Below are positions 24,093 to 36,522 of a stretch of 64,000 nucleotides of DNA, piece after piece (position 1 is the first letter of the stretch; every line of letters begins with the position of its first letter). The stretch comes from Monoplex corrugatus (Eukaryota > Mollusca > Gastropoda > Littorinimorpha > Ranellidae). The DNA lies in contig JAPXFY010000016.1 in the NCBI GenBank assembly GCA_030674185.1, positions 39,786,966 through 39,850,965 on the forward strand, in the 5' to 3' direction. The position numbers were made by a program, and so were the translations under genes. The notes under the pieces were generated by a model. The model was not told where the DNA came from, made no database searches, and worked only from the letters and a program-made list of their open reading frames with translations.

Positions 24093-24344
24093 AATGGTGT
24101 TCTGGAACAAGCAGCTTAACCTAACGTCGCTTTAGCAGTTATTTTACAGTGCTTTAGGAATTATTAGTTTTCAGATCATGCATAAGAACATACTCCGTGC
24201 TCCTCACAAAAGGGAATATGAAGATAAACTGCTAAGAGTGCAGTAATGTCAGAAACTTGTGCATTGAGCAGTCGGCTACAGTGCACTTTGGCTTAGAAAT
24301 CGGACTCTTAATCCTTGTCACCAACTAATTAAAAAATTATCTCT

Positions 24345-27300
24345 CTCATCTTAAGGTCCACTTGTTTATGCTAGTCAAGTGGGAACTAAAACGAAAAGTG
24401 CCCTTGACCCCTGACCTGACCTCTCGACTTCGCCAACTTGGCATTGGTTACTCGTTACCACGCAGGCGCTCACGTCGTGGCGGCAGACGTAAACAACACA
24501 ACATTACCGTGATCGTATCTAACAGAAGAAATGATCAAAAACAACGAAGTTCTACCGTCTACCATAACACTGCCAACCTCACTCGCATCAACACTGGCTC
24601 TCCTGTAAATTGCTTCTCCCGCCGATCTGCTTCATTTCGTCTGTCTGTCTTCAACGCCCAAGCGCTTGGGACTGGCACAGAAAAACGCTCTGCTCTGTCC
24701 TACTTCATCCACGACAACAACGTCGATGTCTTTGCTGTGGTGGAAACTTGGTTTCGTGCTGAAGGTGACGAGGCTAAGTGCCGTGACATCGCTCCCCCTG
24801 GCCACCACACCCTCTCCTTCCCCCGCCAGTCCCGTGGTGGTGGCATTGCTTTTGTTGTTGCTGATCCACTCTCCCCTTTCCTCTCCACCAAATCCTCCTT
24901 CCCTTTCACCCACACTTCTTTCGAACTGGCACAACTTACCCTCACCTTCCCCCACCACACTTTCCACCTTCTGTGTTTGTATCGTCCTCCTCCAAACTCT
25001 AAGAACCGTCTCACTGACTCCAACTTCATTGACGAATTCCCGGATCTGCTGTCCTACTGTAACTCCCTCCATGGTTCCTACATCATCGCTGGTGACTTTA
25101 ACATTCATTTTGATCGCCCCTCCGAACCCACCACCTCCAAAGTCATCGATTTCCTGGACTGCTACGGCCTGGTTCAGTGCGTCCACGCTCCCACTCACAT
25201 TCGTGGGCACACATTGGATAATATAATCCACAGGACTGACCAGACCATGGTGAGTTCCATCATCATCGACCACACCCTCCCATCTGACCATGTCTGCCTT
25301 GTTGCTGATCTTCATTTTTCCCGCCCTCCACCCCGCAAAACGCACATTCAAGCCAGACACCTTTCTGCAGTGGACATGACTGTCTTTGAGGCTGACCTTC
25401 AGTCTCTCTTATCTGCTTCCCCGCCAACCACACCTGATGACCTCAACTCCCTTCTCCTTGGGCTCCTGGATCGGTTCGCTCCTGCCTGTGGCCGCCTTGT
25501 TTCCAAGAGGCCACCATCACCTTGGTTCTCCTCCATTGGGCCTCAGCTGCAAGCGGCCAAGTGTGAAAGGCGCAGAGCCGAGAGACAGTGGCTCAAGTCT
25601 AGTCTGACTGTTCATAAGCAAATTTTTCAAACTGCCAACAAAATTGTTAATAGCCTCGTAGATGCCTCTAAATCAGCCTATTACAATGCTAAAATTCTTG
25701 CCTGTTCCACTTCCAAACAACTGTATAATATAACTAATACTCTTCTTGGCAAAACTGGCTCTTCTCCTCTTCCATCTCACCTGCCACCTTCTGATCTTCC
25801 ACAGGCTTTCTCTGACTATTTTTTCAACAAGATTGCTAACCTCAGGCTTTCTCTCGATTCCACGACGAACACTCATGCTACATTTCCTGAACCCCCTTTC
25901 TCTGGAATCCCCCTTACTTTCTTCCAACCCGTTTCTGAGGACTTTGTTAAGAAAATCATCATGAAATCTGGCATTAAAACCTGTGAACTCGACCCATTGC
26001 CAGCTTCTTTTCTCACCCATTGTCTCGATACTCTTCTCCCTCACATCACCAATATCATTAACCATTCCCTCTCAACTGGCTCCTTTCCTTCTTCTTTCAA
26101 GTCAGCAATTGTAAGACCTCTTCTAAAAAAGACGACTCTTGACCCTGAGAATTTGAAAAACTATAGACCTGTGTCAAATCTTCCTTTTCTTTCCAAGGTC
26201 TTAGAGAAAGTTGTTCTTGACCAGCTGTTAAACCACCTTCATTCCAATAACCTTGTCTATTCCCTTCAGTCTGCTTACCGTTCTGGACATAGTACCGAAA
26301 CTGCTCTTCTCAAAATCTGCAACGACTTACTGACTACTCTCGACTCTAACAACGTATCACTTTTGACTCTCTTGGACCTATCTGCTGCCTTTGACACTAT
26401 TGACCACTCTATCCTTCTCTCCCGTCTACATCACTCTTTTGGGCTCCATGATACTGTCTTGAACTGGTTTCATTCTTACATCACCAATCGTCTGCAAGTA
26501 GTTTCTGTCAATGGTCTTTCTTCTAATCCTTCCTGTCTGACTTACGGAGTGCCACAAGGATCTGTTCTGGGCCCCCTACTTTTCATTCTCTACACCTACC
26601 CTGTCTCCTCTATTGTCCAAGAACACCTGCTTCAGCATCATTCTTTCTCGGATGACAATCAGCTGTATGTCTCTGGGCCTCTCCCTGACCTTCCCATCAT
26701 GATCCAGAAAACCCAATCTTGTGTAGCTGACCTGAAGGATTGGATGACTGAAAACAAACTGAAATTAAATGAAGAGAAATCCGAATTGATCTTGATCACC
26801 CCACCCAAACTCCAAAATCACCCCTCTCTTCCAACCTCTGTCACACTTGTTGACTCATCTATCCCTCTCTCCCATTTTGCCCGTAACCTTGGTGTAACTC
26901 TTGATCAAACCCTGTCCTTCCACCAGCATGTGAGCAACGTCTGTCGGACTTGTTTTCTTGAACTCCGCCGAATTGCTTCTATCCGCCACCTCCTCTCAGA
27001 AGACACGACAAAGGCTCTTGTCTGTGCATTTGTTCTATCCCGTCTCGATTACTGTAATGCTCTTTTTTCTGGTTCCCCCTCTCATCTCATTAACAAACTT
27101 CAGAAAGTTCAAAATCATGCTGCCCGTCTCATCTTCCGCTCTTCAAAATTTAACCATGTTACGCCATTGCTCTGTTCTCTCCACTGGCTCCCTGTTCAGC
27201 AAAGAATATCCTACAAGATTGCCTGCCTCTGCTTCAAATCTATTGAGTCTTCCTGTCCTGAGTATCTCACCCATCTGTTACATCTCTACACGCCATCTCG

Positions 27301-27750
27301 AGCTTTGCGGTCCTCATCTGATACCCGTCTCTATAGTATCCCCATAGTCCGCACTAAAAGGTTTGGGCAGCGTTCTTTTTCCTATCAAGCTCCAACCATC
27401 TGGAATCAGTTACCTCGCTCTCTTAGATACTCACCCTCTCTGTCCACATTCAAACGCTCCCTCAAAACTCACCTGTTTCCCAAAACTGGTAATCTCTGCC
27501 CCCTTCCCCCCATGTAATGTAATGGTGACATTATAGTGTCTTAGTGTCAATGTGTCATTGTATTTGCATGTCATGCTGTGTGTGTGTTTATGTGTGTGTG
27601 TGTGTGTTTGTGTGTGTGTGGGTGCTTCTGTGGGCGTGTGTGTGTGTGCTTGTGATTCTGGTTATATGTTTTGCCATTGTAAACGCCTAGGGCATTAATT
27701 TGATTAGGCGTACTAAATGTTCATAATAATAATAATAATAATAATAAAAA
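24345..27750 (+). mobile_element. L2-like LINE, near complete
   Basis: One long ORF (24362-27517) is followed by a ~200-bp 3' UTR and an (ATA)n tail at about 27723-27748. The UTR contains a GT-rich stretch and 'ccattgtaaacgcctagggc'. The left end is uncertain; no upstream ORF1 and no clear target duplication were seen. The element lies about 3.8 kb downstream of the TICRR-like stop codon, in the opposite orientation. Confidence 0.85.
24362..27517 (+). CDS. LINE ORF2 polyprotein (endonuclease + reverse transcriptase), open
   Basis: 1051 codons without interruption, close to the length expected for an L2/CR1-type ORF2. The N-terminus is basic ([13 protein letters not shown]). The AP-endonuclease spans about residues 95-330, with [18 protein letters not shown] near 240 and LPSDHVCL near 305. 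The reverse transcriptase runs about 570-850: [63 protein letters not shown]. The catalytic motif reads FSDDNQLY near 762 where this group usually has FADDTQL; both Asp remain. The C-terminal domain includes [14 protein letters not shown] and [14 protein letters not shown]. The actual start is uncertain, since [10 protein letters not shown] may be upstream of the true Met. An open frame suggests recent insertion, but Ala-to-Ser and Thr-to-Asn at the active site could weaken it. Confidence 0.9.
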   Translation: MFMLVKWELKRKVPLTPDLTSRLRQLGIGYSLPRRRSRRGGRRKQHNITVIVSNRRNDQKQRSSTVYHNTANLTRINTGSPVNCFSRRSASFRLSVFNAQALGTGTEKRSALSYFIHDNNVDVFAVVETWFRAEGDEAKCRDIAPPGHHTLSFPRQSRGGGIAFVVADPLSPFLSTKSSFPFTHTSFELAQLTLTFPHHTFHLLCLYRPPPNSKNRLTDSNFIDEFPDLLSYCNSLHGSYIIAGDFNIHFDRPSEPTTSKVIDFLDCYGLVQCVHAPTHIRGHTLDNIIHRTDQTMVSSIIIDHTLPSDHVCLVADLHFSRPPPRKTHIQARHLSAVDMTVFEADLQSLLSASPPTTPDDLNSLLLGLLDRFAPACGRLVSKRPPSPWFSSIGPQLQAAKCERRRAERQWLKSSLTVHKQIFQTANKIVNSLVDASKSAYYNAKILACSTSKQLYNITNTLLGKTGSSPLPSHLPPSDLPQAFSDYFFNKIANLRLSLDSTTNTHATFPEPPFSGIPLTFFQPVSEDFVKKIIMKSGIKTCELDPLPASFLTHCLDTLLPHITNIINHSLSTGSFPSSFKSAIVRPLLKKTTLDPENLKNYRPVSNLPFLSKVLEKVVLDQLLNHLHSNNLVYSLQSAYRSGHSTETALLKICNDLLTTLDSNNVSLLTLLDLSAAFDTIDHSILLSRLHHSFGLHDTVLNWFHSYITNRLQVVSVNGLSSNPSCLTYGVPQGSVLGPLLFILYTYPVSSIVQEHLLQHHSFSDDNQLYVSGPLPDLPIMIQKTQSCVADLKDWMTENKLKLNEEKSELILITPPKLQNHPSLPTSVTLVDSSIPLSHFARNLGVTLDQTLSFHQHVSNVCRTCFLELRRIASIRHLLSEDTTKALVCAFVLSRLDYCNALFSGSPSHLINKLQKVQNHAARLIFRSSKFNHVTPLLCSLHWLPVQQRISYKIACLCFKSIESSCPEYLTHLLHLYTPSRALRSSSDTRLYSIPIVRTKRFGQRSFSYQAPTIWNQLPRSLRYSPSLSTFKRSLKTHLFPKTGNLCPLPPM

Positions 27751-28440
27751 AGTGGTGTCATCAAACCAGTGGTTCTTCAAACATCAGTTTATTCACTTTA
27801 TGTATGTATATAAAATCCTTTACACTGAACAGTGTCAGTGTGTTTTGTCCTCACATGTACACCTTGTTGTTTATTCTTTCTTCATGTATATAAGATTCTT
27901 CAGACTTCATAGTTTATTCTGTCCTCATTTACATAATTTCTTATATTCTTATATATATATTTTTTTTCATTTCAATGTCCTTCACATTTCAGTTTATTCT
28001 GTCCTCAAGTATATAAGGCCATCTGCAGTGAAGTATGTGTGATACACAGCGATAAAATCCTTTCACATGAACATAGCAGAACCAGAAGTATATGAGTGAA
28101 AGAGATGTTTTCAATAAATGCGATGGCAAGGTCAATACACCTTCATCATGCTGAAATAGAAAAAAATCTATGTTCAGGAGACTGAGATCTTAACCAAGTT
28201 TTTATCCGTGGATTTAAAACATCATTACATCCGTAGGACAAAAAACTGAAACTGAGCACAATCTGTGTAAGTCAATTCACACCATTCATCCATTCCAAAA
28301 GATGTCCTTTTGTCCCTCTCTCTCTCTCCCCCTCTCTTGCAAGATGTACTAGTAATTATGAACTAATTTCCTCACAGTTTTGATTATAGTGCAGTTTTAT
28401 GTCACATGAGTCAAGCTGATGTTTAATGAGAAATATTTCC
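27751..28440. other. No gene seen; AT-rich
   Basis: Contains degenerate repeats of 'tcagtttattctgtcctca' with 'tatataa' between 27785 and 28020, probably an old ~65-bp tandem repeat. No coding exon. Confidence 0.45.
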
Positions 28441-28444
28441 AAAT

Positions 28445-28528
28445 ACTTAACACTTTCACTCACTCACCTATCCATCAATATCCTGCAGGAAGCTTGTGGA
28501 TTGGGTGAGAGAGTGAAAGAGTTATTTG
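28445..28528. mobile_element. Small foldback/MITE-like element
   Basis: 'aacactttcactcactca' on the left and 'gagagagtgaaagagtta' on the right are imperfect inverted repeats about 80 bp apart. The same ends occur at 30318-30471. Confidence 0.4.
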
Positions 28529-30317
28529 ATTAAAAAATCAAATCCCATTTTGTCACGCCAAGTTAAAGAGGCTAACACTTCAGGTGACTGATGGACTATG
28601 TGACAGTCGGTACTCAAGGAAGACAATTTCACTTCAGATCACTGATGGGCTGGGCTGCGTGGGAGTTGGTACTCAAGAAAATAATTTCAAACCATGAAAA
28701 CATCTCTTCTTTTTTGAAATGACATTTCTACATATTATGAAACAAAAACCTGGGGACAGGGTTGAAAGCTTGTAATGAGTTTTAATAGCAAACAAACACT
28801 TTGCAAGTGAGAATTTCTGATCGTTTTGAATACTATGTCTAGATAGTAAGATCAAGAAACAACCATCACACTACCAAATGTCTCATGGTTACTGTTTTGT
28901 TTCACATGCTTCTCTCAACCAACAAGCCAAGATATATACAGACCTAGGTGCAAATTAACAACCAGAAACCAATTTCAGTTTTCATTAAAATAGTTTTCCA
29001 TGTTAGTATCAACAAAATAATCAATCAAATTAGTATCATACATTCCAACTTTGTTCCAAATTTGTCACAATAATTCAGATCTGTACACAGGAATGACATG
29101 AATAAATAATCATACTATTCAACATACATATTCAATACCATTCAACATGCATATTCAATACCATTTAAAATACATATTCATACATTACAGCAATCTCCTT
29201 ACACTACAGCAATCTCCTGTTTATGCAGTAAAACCAACAAAATTCCCAACAAAATGGGGAAGGGAAAAAAGTCAACAAAACCAACAAAGAAAAATAACAA
29301 GGATTACGGAGGTAAACGCCACAAGAACATTATACTTTATAGTAAGCATCATTATCTGCCTTGGTAAGCAGGAAACAAACACGATGATCAAGCCATTCTA
29401 ACAATCTCTTTGTTTAAAAAAATTCATTAAAAATTCTAATTCCTACTTCCCCAGGTCACCAAGATTTGAGGAAGCATCACATGAAACAAAAATTGTGTGA
29501 TGAGAGAACAACAACAGACTGTCACAACAATGAAAAAATGTAAATATCATAAGTTCCTAAGAATAAGAAAGTGCTAATCATACACCTCCCTCAAAAAATG
29601 CTTACTTTAGGCACTCTTTTTTGGTCCTTATGACCTTGACCCTGGTGCCATAACTTTCAAATTTACAGTTCGCAGCTCCTCAATGATGCACACTTTTTGT
29701 CTAACTTGGATAATGATCCACTGGAAACAACTGACAACACATTTCTGACACACACACACACATAGAGCTCTTACCAGTCAATATGAAACAATCTCCTTGA
29801 TTTGCTTTGTATTGTAAGAAAATGAAGAAGGAACAAACAAGATCTCTGCTACAGAAGTAATTTACCTGTTATATCACAAAACAACAAACATATAAACACG
29901 CAAAAACAGACATTTCAGGCAGAAATGAGAACCTGATGTCTGACCCCTTAAACAGGCAACCTGAGAGAGCTGAGCAATGACGTCTCTACCATGTCACTCC
30001 CAAGGTTTGGGTTATAAGGTTATCTGTTTTCTTTAGCAACACAAGCATACAAACAAACAATATCTGAGGACAATAATACCCTGGTCAGTGACAAAAACAA
30101 GGCAGACACTCCTTACTGGCCATTCTTGTGTCACATTACAGTCTTTGCTATTCTTGCCTAATAATATTCAAATCTTGGAAGATATCTTTTATCTAACCTC
30201 AACAAAATCATCTAAACTTAATGAAATCTACAAAGCCAGTTCCTTCACAAAATAGTTCAATGTCTTGTGCCTGTCAGTAGGCTAAATAAGATCAAGTATT
30301 TATGTTGTTCCTGTTTT
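28529..30317. other. No gene seen; AT-rich spacer
   Basis: No supported exon. Two copies of 'cagatcactgatgggctggg'-like sequence near 28580 and 28640 hint at a short duplication. Confidence 0.4.
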
Positions 30318-30471
30318 TAAACCTTTCACTACCTCACCCTATCTAACAACCTCACCCTATCTAACAATTTCCTACAAGAAACTGGTAGTAAATAGAGTCA
30401 GAGATCGAAAAATATCACTATAGGAAGCACAAAGCTGTGTCCAAAAGATGAAGGAGTGAAAGGGTTTTTGC
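30318..30471. mobile_element. Foldback/MITE-like element, ~150 bp
   Basis: 'aaacctttcactacctca' at the left pairs with 'tgaaggagtgaaagggttt' at the right. 'aacctcaccctatctaacaa' is duplicated inside. It has the same type of ends as the element at 28445. Confidence 0.5.
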
Positions 30472-30739
30472 CTTTGAGATTGGTCATGTCTCAGTCAGTC
30501 AGTGTAACTGATGCTTATTTATCGTTATCCAAATGCCTGCACGCATCTTCGGACTCGCACTGTGCTGACAAAATAATGTTGTAACAGAATGCTTACTCCA
30601 ACTCTGGTGGTAAGGAGAGGAAAAGGTGTGTGAGTTTCTTGATAATACAGATGAATGGACTGGCAAGGAAGACACACTGAAAGGAAGAGAGAATAAAAAG
30701 AACAGAGGAAGGCAGAAACGAGATAATAGTTCGCTTGCC

Positions 30740-30945
30740 ATCACAGTTAGACTTCAGACTCAAAGATGAAATGGGTTGTCTTCTGTAGCACATCCACAGA
30801 CCTGTACAACTTCTCCCCAAAGCCAACGGTGTTGGTAAGATCTCCTCCCTCAGCATGACGTTGTTCTTGAAGTTCTGAAGGATGTGTTCTGTTGTCTGGT
30901 CAGCTTTTCTGCAGGGGCACAGGGAGTGATTTAAGTCGTAAAGTA
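30740..30945 (-). mobile_element. LINE C-terminal scrap
   Basis: The minus strand reads HSLCPCRKADQTTEHILQN followed by LREEILPTPLALG. This is the pattern of the Cys/His-rich C-terminal tail of many LINE ORF2 proteins (C..CP....QT.EHIL..C). One Cys is lost, and no other part of the element is seen nearby. Confidence 0.6.
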
Positions 30946-31060
30946 AACGTAAAAGTGAACATTTCTCGCACAGATTTTACAAAAGTTTGGAACAAAATTT
31001 ATGCTGAGAGAGCCCCAGCATCCCCATGGAGATGTGTGAAGTTGGTGGACAGGGTGTGGA
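30946..31060. repeat. Possible 3' end of dispersed repeat family C
   Basis: 'tatgctgagagagccccagc' followed by 'atccccatgga' resembles the last 60 bp of the copy ending near 46870. Short and uncertain. Confidence 0.35.
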
Positions 31061-31204
31061 ATTGAATGGGTTGAAATCACTGTCAATTGTTCAAATCATT
31101 TCCTCTAGCAACAAATGATGCAAATAAATTAAGGGAAAATCAAATAAATTAAGAAGGGATATAAAGTAGCCTACATGTCTATAGTGTTCAAATTGTTTTC
31201 TCTG

Positions 31205-31449
31205 AAAAAAGTGTATCATCACCATTATCATCCATCTCCATTGCCGTGGACGACGGTGGGAGCTCCACTCTTTGTCACGACGGATCGCCACATGATGTCA
31301 TGGAGCCCCAGTTTGCAGGCGTCAGCGATGTTGTCCATGAAAGATTTTGCTGGCCTTCCTCGTCTTCTCATTGCCTCGACTCTCCCTTGCAGGACTGATG
31401 TCATCAAGTCGGTTCTTGTGTTTCTGTTTAAGTGCCCAATATACTTCAA
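31205..31449 (-). mobile_element. RTE-like LINE 3' fragment
   Basis: The minus strand reads KYIGHLNRNTRTDLMTSVLQ then RRRGRPAKSFMDNIADACK, the extreme C-terminus of an RTE-like ORF2. A related sequence is inserted at 51449-51666. It lies just beyond the stop of the TICRR-like gene and may be in its 3' UTR. Confidence 0.7.
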
Positions 31450-31551
31450 TTTTCTTTCTCTGGGAGCATTTTACTTTGGACAGCTAAAAGTATTTAAAAT
31501 ACATTCATTAAGAAGGAGACTTACATAAATCAAGAAGTGAGATTAAAAAAA

Positions 31552-34217
31552 CTACATGTCCAGTCTTTTCCTGGATCTTTTCGCTGAAGGTGAACTGATC
31601 TCTTCATCAGCCTGGTGGTGCTGATCTCCCAACAGATGACTGTCTGGATCTTGTTGGTTCTTTAAAAGCAAAGGGGAATTCATCAGCTGTGCCAGACTGG
31701 ACGTGCTCACGTTAGGCGAGTACTTCAGTTCCGTCACTTGACCCTTCACCCGTAAAGGCGTTGTTTGATTTCCATTACCTGATGCCTTTACTGAACCAGA
31801 CACATCTCTGTGTGTGCTTCCTTTGTGTGGTGTATGTGTGCCTTCCTTGTGTGGTGAACATTTGCCTTCTTTGTGTGGTGTGTGTGCTCCTTCCCTGCAT
31901 GGCATACGTCTGCCTTCTTTGTGTGGTGTGTGCATGCCTTCTGTGTGTGGTGTAAGAGGATTTTTTTCAAGAAGCATAACCACACCTTCTTTGTGTATTG
32001 TATGTGTGCTTTCTTCGTGGTATGTGTGTGTGCCTTCTTTGTGCTGTATGTGTGTTGCTTCTTTGTGTTGCAAGTCTCTGATGGATAGAGGTTTATTCTC
32101 AGAACTGGCGTTAAAGTAACTCACCGACCTGTCCACCAAGCCTGAATAATTTTTGTCTTTTTGTAGACACAGTCGTTTTCGTGCTGGACTTGTGCTGAAT
32201 GTTGGTGACGCTGGCCTGTTCACTTCACATGCATCACCAATCCTAATACCCACAGTATCAAATCCTTGACTGCCTCCAACATAATCCAAGCTGCCTTTGT
32301 TGGCATCAATGTAAAATCCGCCACTGTCAGAATGTGAAAGTGTCCTTTTACCACGCGCTTTGCCTCCAAAACGTGGAGAATCTTGCTTGCTGCTGGCAGA
32401 CGCTTGTCCAGGCTGCTTGCCTAAAATGGATGCAAGGGAAGATGAGAAAGGCTGTGCAGAACAGCCAAGGTACATATCTTCATTGGAGGCAGAAAAATAA
32501 CCACCCACAGCATCTTCTGAAAACAGCGTAGGTTTGCTGATGCCTGCAACTGCTGAACTGTCAATCCTTTGTCTTTTAAATGGTGAGAATGAAAAGCTGT
32601 CATTTCTCCGTCTTTTGTGGGATGAGGACACACTGTCCGATTCAGAAGAGTTTTGCTTTCTCAACATCCCACCATCACTGGATATAGTACTGAATCCTTG
32701 TGACAAGGACTCCTCTAGTGCAGACTGTTTGGCCAAGTGTGTGACGATGGTATCAGTTGGGACCAAAGAAGACCGCCCAGGCCGGTGAGATGATCTTCCT
32801 TCTTTATTGACAGATGAACCTGAAGATGCAGATTTACCGCCATTACCTGATAATTGATCTTTCCTACGTGGTGACTTCTTGGAGCTGTCTGATGTTCCTG
32901 CCACGCTCTGACTGCCACCTTGACCAATGTCAAAAGTAACTCTTGGTGATTTCTGGGGAGTCCTGATAGTGCTGCTGTGAATGGATGAAGTGTGCAGCAC
33001 TGGAGAGTTTCTCAGAATGGGTTTAGTCGGGGTGTTGATTGAAGACAGCAACTGCTGCCACTGTACACTCTTTGTAGGCGTATGGACTGCCTTTGTCGGT
33101 GTGGTATATTCTACTGATTTCTTCAATGCTGACTTTGTGGGTGTGCTGACTGATTTTGTAGGTGTGCCGACTGATTTTGGGAGTAAGCCAACAGCTGACA
33201 ACAAGTCTTGGTGTCTGTTTTTGGTTGGGGTATATGAAGGGCGTGGCCTGGGTTCCAAATGAACCAGTTCACTAGCGCTGGTGGAGTGCAGGGGGAGGAA
33301 AGTGGTGCTAGCACTCATGTCAGTGTCTGCAACAGTGTGTGAAGGAAACACATTTTGCAATAGGGAGCTCTCTTGAGAACTGGAGCTGCTCCTGCCGATT
33401 CCCCAAGCAGAAGATACTCCCTCCACACTTTTCCCTCCTTCTTCCCAACCTCTGCTTCGCTTCTTGGGCGAGGTCATCCGTTTCACTCCTTTCTGGACTC
33501 CACTTATGGCTGCCTTCTCATTCTCTGTGATGGAACTTTGGGTCCCTTCTTCTGAGTCGAACTGAAGTTTGGTGGAATTGAAACGTTCTCTGCATTTCTT
33601 AGGCGCATGACAGCTAACGTTTTCTGTCTGTTTAGTGGGAGTTGTTTGATGGTATATTCCTGCTCTGGCCCTGGTGGGTGTACGACAACCATCTTTTGAC
33701 TGTTTGGTGGTAGTTGCTTGACAGGATGTTCCTGGTCTGATCCTGGTAGGTGTACGACAACCAATGTCTTTCATCTGTTTGGTAGGTGTGAACAGAAGGG
33801 ACATTGCTGCATTGCCCTTGGTGGGAGTACGACTAGTATCTTTGGTGGGCATATCAGTCAGTGACAGTGTCATGCTGAATCCTCCTGTTCTAGGTGATGT
33901 GGTCAGTGTCTGGGAAATCACTGTGGCAGATGGCAACGTCTTTTGTTTTTCTGAAGATGAAAATTTATGGGGAGAGGTGAAGCTGAGAATTTTGGCTACA
34001 GAAAGGGAAAGGGCGGGCATGGAGCGTGCATCCTCCAACAACGGTTTTGTCTGAGAGAGGCGTTGCGGCGTGCGGGAGCGAGTGTTGAGGGCTGGACACT
34101 GCAGGTCGGGAGAATGCCCTGCCGTGGTCTGTGGGTTCAACAGAGCAGAGATGCGTCGTCTAGGCGACACAATTGAGCTGGATGTTTTCATCACAGCCAT
34201 TTGGGCACTTGGACACT
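31552..34217 (-). CDS. TICRR: TICRR/Treslin-like protein, terminal coding exon
   Basis: A 2.67-kb terminal exon. The acceptor 'gtactgatttcag' precedes 34217, and the exon enters in phase 1 (GAA G | AG) as ...SLEE-CPSAQMAV, then runs about 888 codons to a stop at 31552. The product is Ser/Thr/Pro/Lys-rich and apparently disordered. At least eleven TPTK/TPTR motifs (CDK consensus T-P-x-K/R) lie between about 33100 and 33850, for example GTPTKSVSTPTKSALKKS. From 32070 to 31800 an octapeptide-like repeat of the type THTPHKEG occurs. The C-terminus is basic, SPSAKRSRKRLDM. Treslin/TICRR is the metazoan Sld3-like factor that, phosphorylated by CDK, binds TopBP1 and helps load CDC45 at origins. The identification rests on the TP-x-K density plus the paired CDK-site exon at 42774-42917; another TP-rich nuclear protein is possible. 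The N-terminal exons lie beyond 60.4 kb. Confidence 0.7.
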
Positions 34218-34439
34218 CTGAAATCAGTACACATGTCGTGTGTAATAATAACAGTAATAATAATCATTATCTTAATAGTAATGATTATCAATAATAAGAA
34301 TGATTCAATGACAAAATTGGTCCATGTCAAAAGGTTGCTTGCTGCATTTAACAGTATCAGACAATGATCAAACTTTGAAATGAAAAACTATGGGCAATAG
34401 TAAAACACACATTAAAACAAGTACCAGAAATAGATGGTC
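34218..34439. other. Intron start of TICRR-like gene; (AAT)n tract
   Basis: (TAA)n/(AAT)n-rich sequence around 34240-34310. No exon seen. Confidence 0.5.
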
Positions 34440-34660
34440 ACAAAGGATAAAGAGCAATGGCATACTGGTTGGGAGACTGTGGGTACGAATGCCTGTAAAT
34501 GCAAAGTGATATGATGGATTTTTCTGCTCTGACCATCTCCAACTCATAGTTGAGTGTGCAATGAGCTCACTGGGAAGACTTGGACCATGCAAAGTCGAGT
34601 CTCATCCACTTTATGGATGCATCACTGACAATGTTGAAATTTCTTGACCAACAATGCACG
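34440..34660 (+). repeat. SINE-like dispersed repeat, family B
   Basis: Reverse-complement copy of the family at 6236, 19232 and 23486. 'gggagactgtgggtacgaat' near 34480 is the tRNA-like head, followed by 'gggaagacttgg' and 'gagtctcatccactttatgg'. Confidence 0.65.
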
Positions 34661-35639
34661 TTTCACGGCGGATATATCCGAGATACTTTAGTTAGGTAAC
34701 GGCAGCCAAAATTTCAAATCAGAAATAGTTTTAAAACCATACAACATTGAAAGAGCATATCAAGACAAAGAAAAAAAAAATCAAGTGTCTAGTTTTATTG
34801 GTTCCTGAGATATGATTTTTTACATATTTAATTTTGCGTCGAGAAATACAAGCATTGATTTTTTCTACAGGACATTTTGTAATGGACATAAAACTGTCAA
34901 AAAGCATTTTCCAAATCTATGTGTAACAGACAGTTAAAACCACCAGAAATATTACCATCTTTAGGAATGAGAAATGAGTAATGACATTTCAAACATGGCA
35001 AAAATCCAAATCTGAGTATTGCGGAATTGCTACAATGTCCATTTTCAACATGCCCCTGTACTAACATAAACCAAGAGATACGCTTCAAACTTATTTTCTG
35101 TAGAGTATATATCATAGTTTACTGTGTCAATTTTTTCTGAGTTGTTCAATTCATTGGTTCCTTAGAAATAAAGCGCCAAACTTGCTAAAATCGCTACTTT
35201 TCATGGCAGAAAAATGGGTTGGTTTAGGGGTAACGTCATTTAAACACTAATATCTCAGAAACTACTTAAGGAATTTTCATGAAATTTTGTGTACTTATTC
35301 TCTATGTTCAGAGCAATACATACAAATATTTAATATGTTCCAAAATGTATACTGGTTTACATCAGGGTTTTTCATCACTGTCCACGATAAAAAAAAAAAA
35401 ATCATAGCAAATGACAGCGTGCACACAATCATTTAAAAAATGTTTTTTCATTTACCTCATTTCACACCACAAGATATATATTTGTTTCCACTACTGTACT
35501 TTAAAATAAAAAAATGTCTCTGTAAAACTGTTCTACTAGTTTTACTGTCATAGAAATCCACATAAAAAATGTTAATAATAAACAAAAACTGTTTTTTACC
35601 AAAACAGTCTCTGTTAAGCAATCATGATCAGGGGGGAGG
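34661..35639. other. No gene seen; AT-rich intron
   Basis: Unique-looking AT-rich sequence with a short A run near 35390 and a G run at 35633-35650. Confidence 0.4.
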
Positions 35640-36008
35640 GGGGGGGGGGAGACTTGCACATCAGCAGAACTTGGCCTTGTAGGTGGCATACACTCAAGGA
35701 GGAAGCTGCCCACATTCTTCTTTTCAAGTTCATCTGCAAGCTTGATAGCAAGAAATGATAAGCGTTCCTATTCAGTGACACTCAAAGCTTTCCTCACAGC
35801 TGCATGTACTTCAGACTTGATATTCTTCTCAAAAGAGGTCATGTCAGAGTAAGGGCTGCCATCTCTTCCCATGTGTTGTCACAATCTTCCCTCAAGACTT
35901 AATAAAGCTGGAGAAGTTTGTTGCTTGTAGGACATTTGGTCAAGATCTTCCGCCTGTCTCTCCCCTCAGCAATCAGTACTGACCTCATGGTGGTGTAGTC
36001 ATTATCAA
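35640..36008 (-). pseudogene. Decayed coding remnant of unknown family
   Basis: On the minus strand an acceptor-like 'cttctttcgtattttcag'-type sequence precedes 36008. It is followed by DNDYTTMRSVLIAEGRDRRK and ILTKCPTSNKLLQLY, then a stop. Another frame continues as SFEKNIKSEVHAAVRKALS, a TAG, then KKNVGSFLLECMPPTRPSS. Amino-acid-like composition across two frames with one stop and one shift suggests an eroded gene or transposase remnant inside a TICRR-like intron. I do not recognise the family. Confidence 0.4.
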
Positions 36009-36085
36009 CTGAAAATACGAAAGATTCAGATTTTAAGTGTATGTTTTTTTTTTCTTTTTTACTCTACCGTAAATTAAAAAGAAGG

Positions 36086-36154
<69 letters not shown>

Positions 36155-36156
36155 TG
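36086..36156. repeat. (GT)n microsatellite
   Basis: About 33 GT units. A shorter (CA)n lies at 36490-36522. Confidence 0.95.
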
Positions 36157-36159
36157 GTG

Positions 36160-36490
36160 AGAGAGGGGGGAGCAGGGGCATTTGCATAATATATGTATTT
36201 TATACATACTTAAAATGACACACAGGTGCTTGCTACAAGGCTTAACATAAGACACAGGCAATCACAATAATGTGACAGTCAAAACATTAACAAATTCTGT
36301 GTGGATATGGGGGTTTAGAGTGGGGTACAGGAGTGGAGGTAGACAAATATTGTCATGCACACATACATGATACAATATAGGCATAGGCCTGTAATTCATT
36401 ATCATTCAGTCTCTAACATACACACGCTTGCACACATGTATACACTTTACTGTCACTCAGTTACAACATAAAGTTGCATATAAGCATGCG

Positions 36491-36522
<32 letters not shown>

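Noticed and set aside
24632..25360. 242-codon minus-strand open frame
   Set aside because: Antisense shadow of the L2-like ORF2; codon composition mirrors the plus-strand gene.
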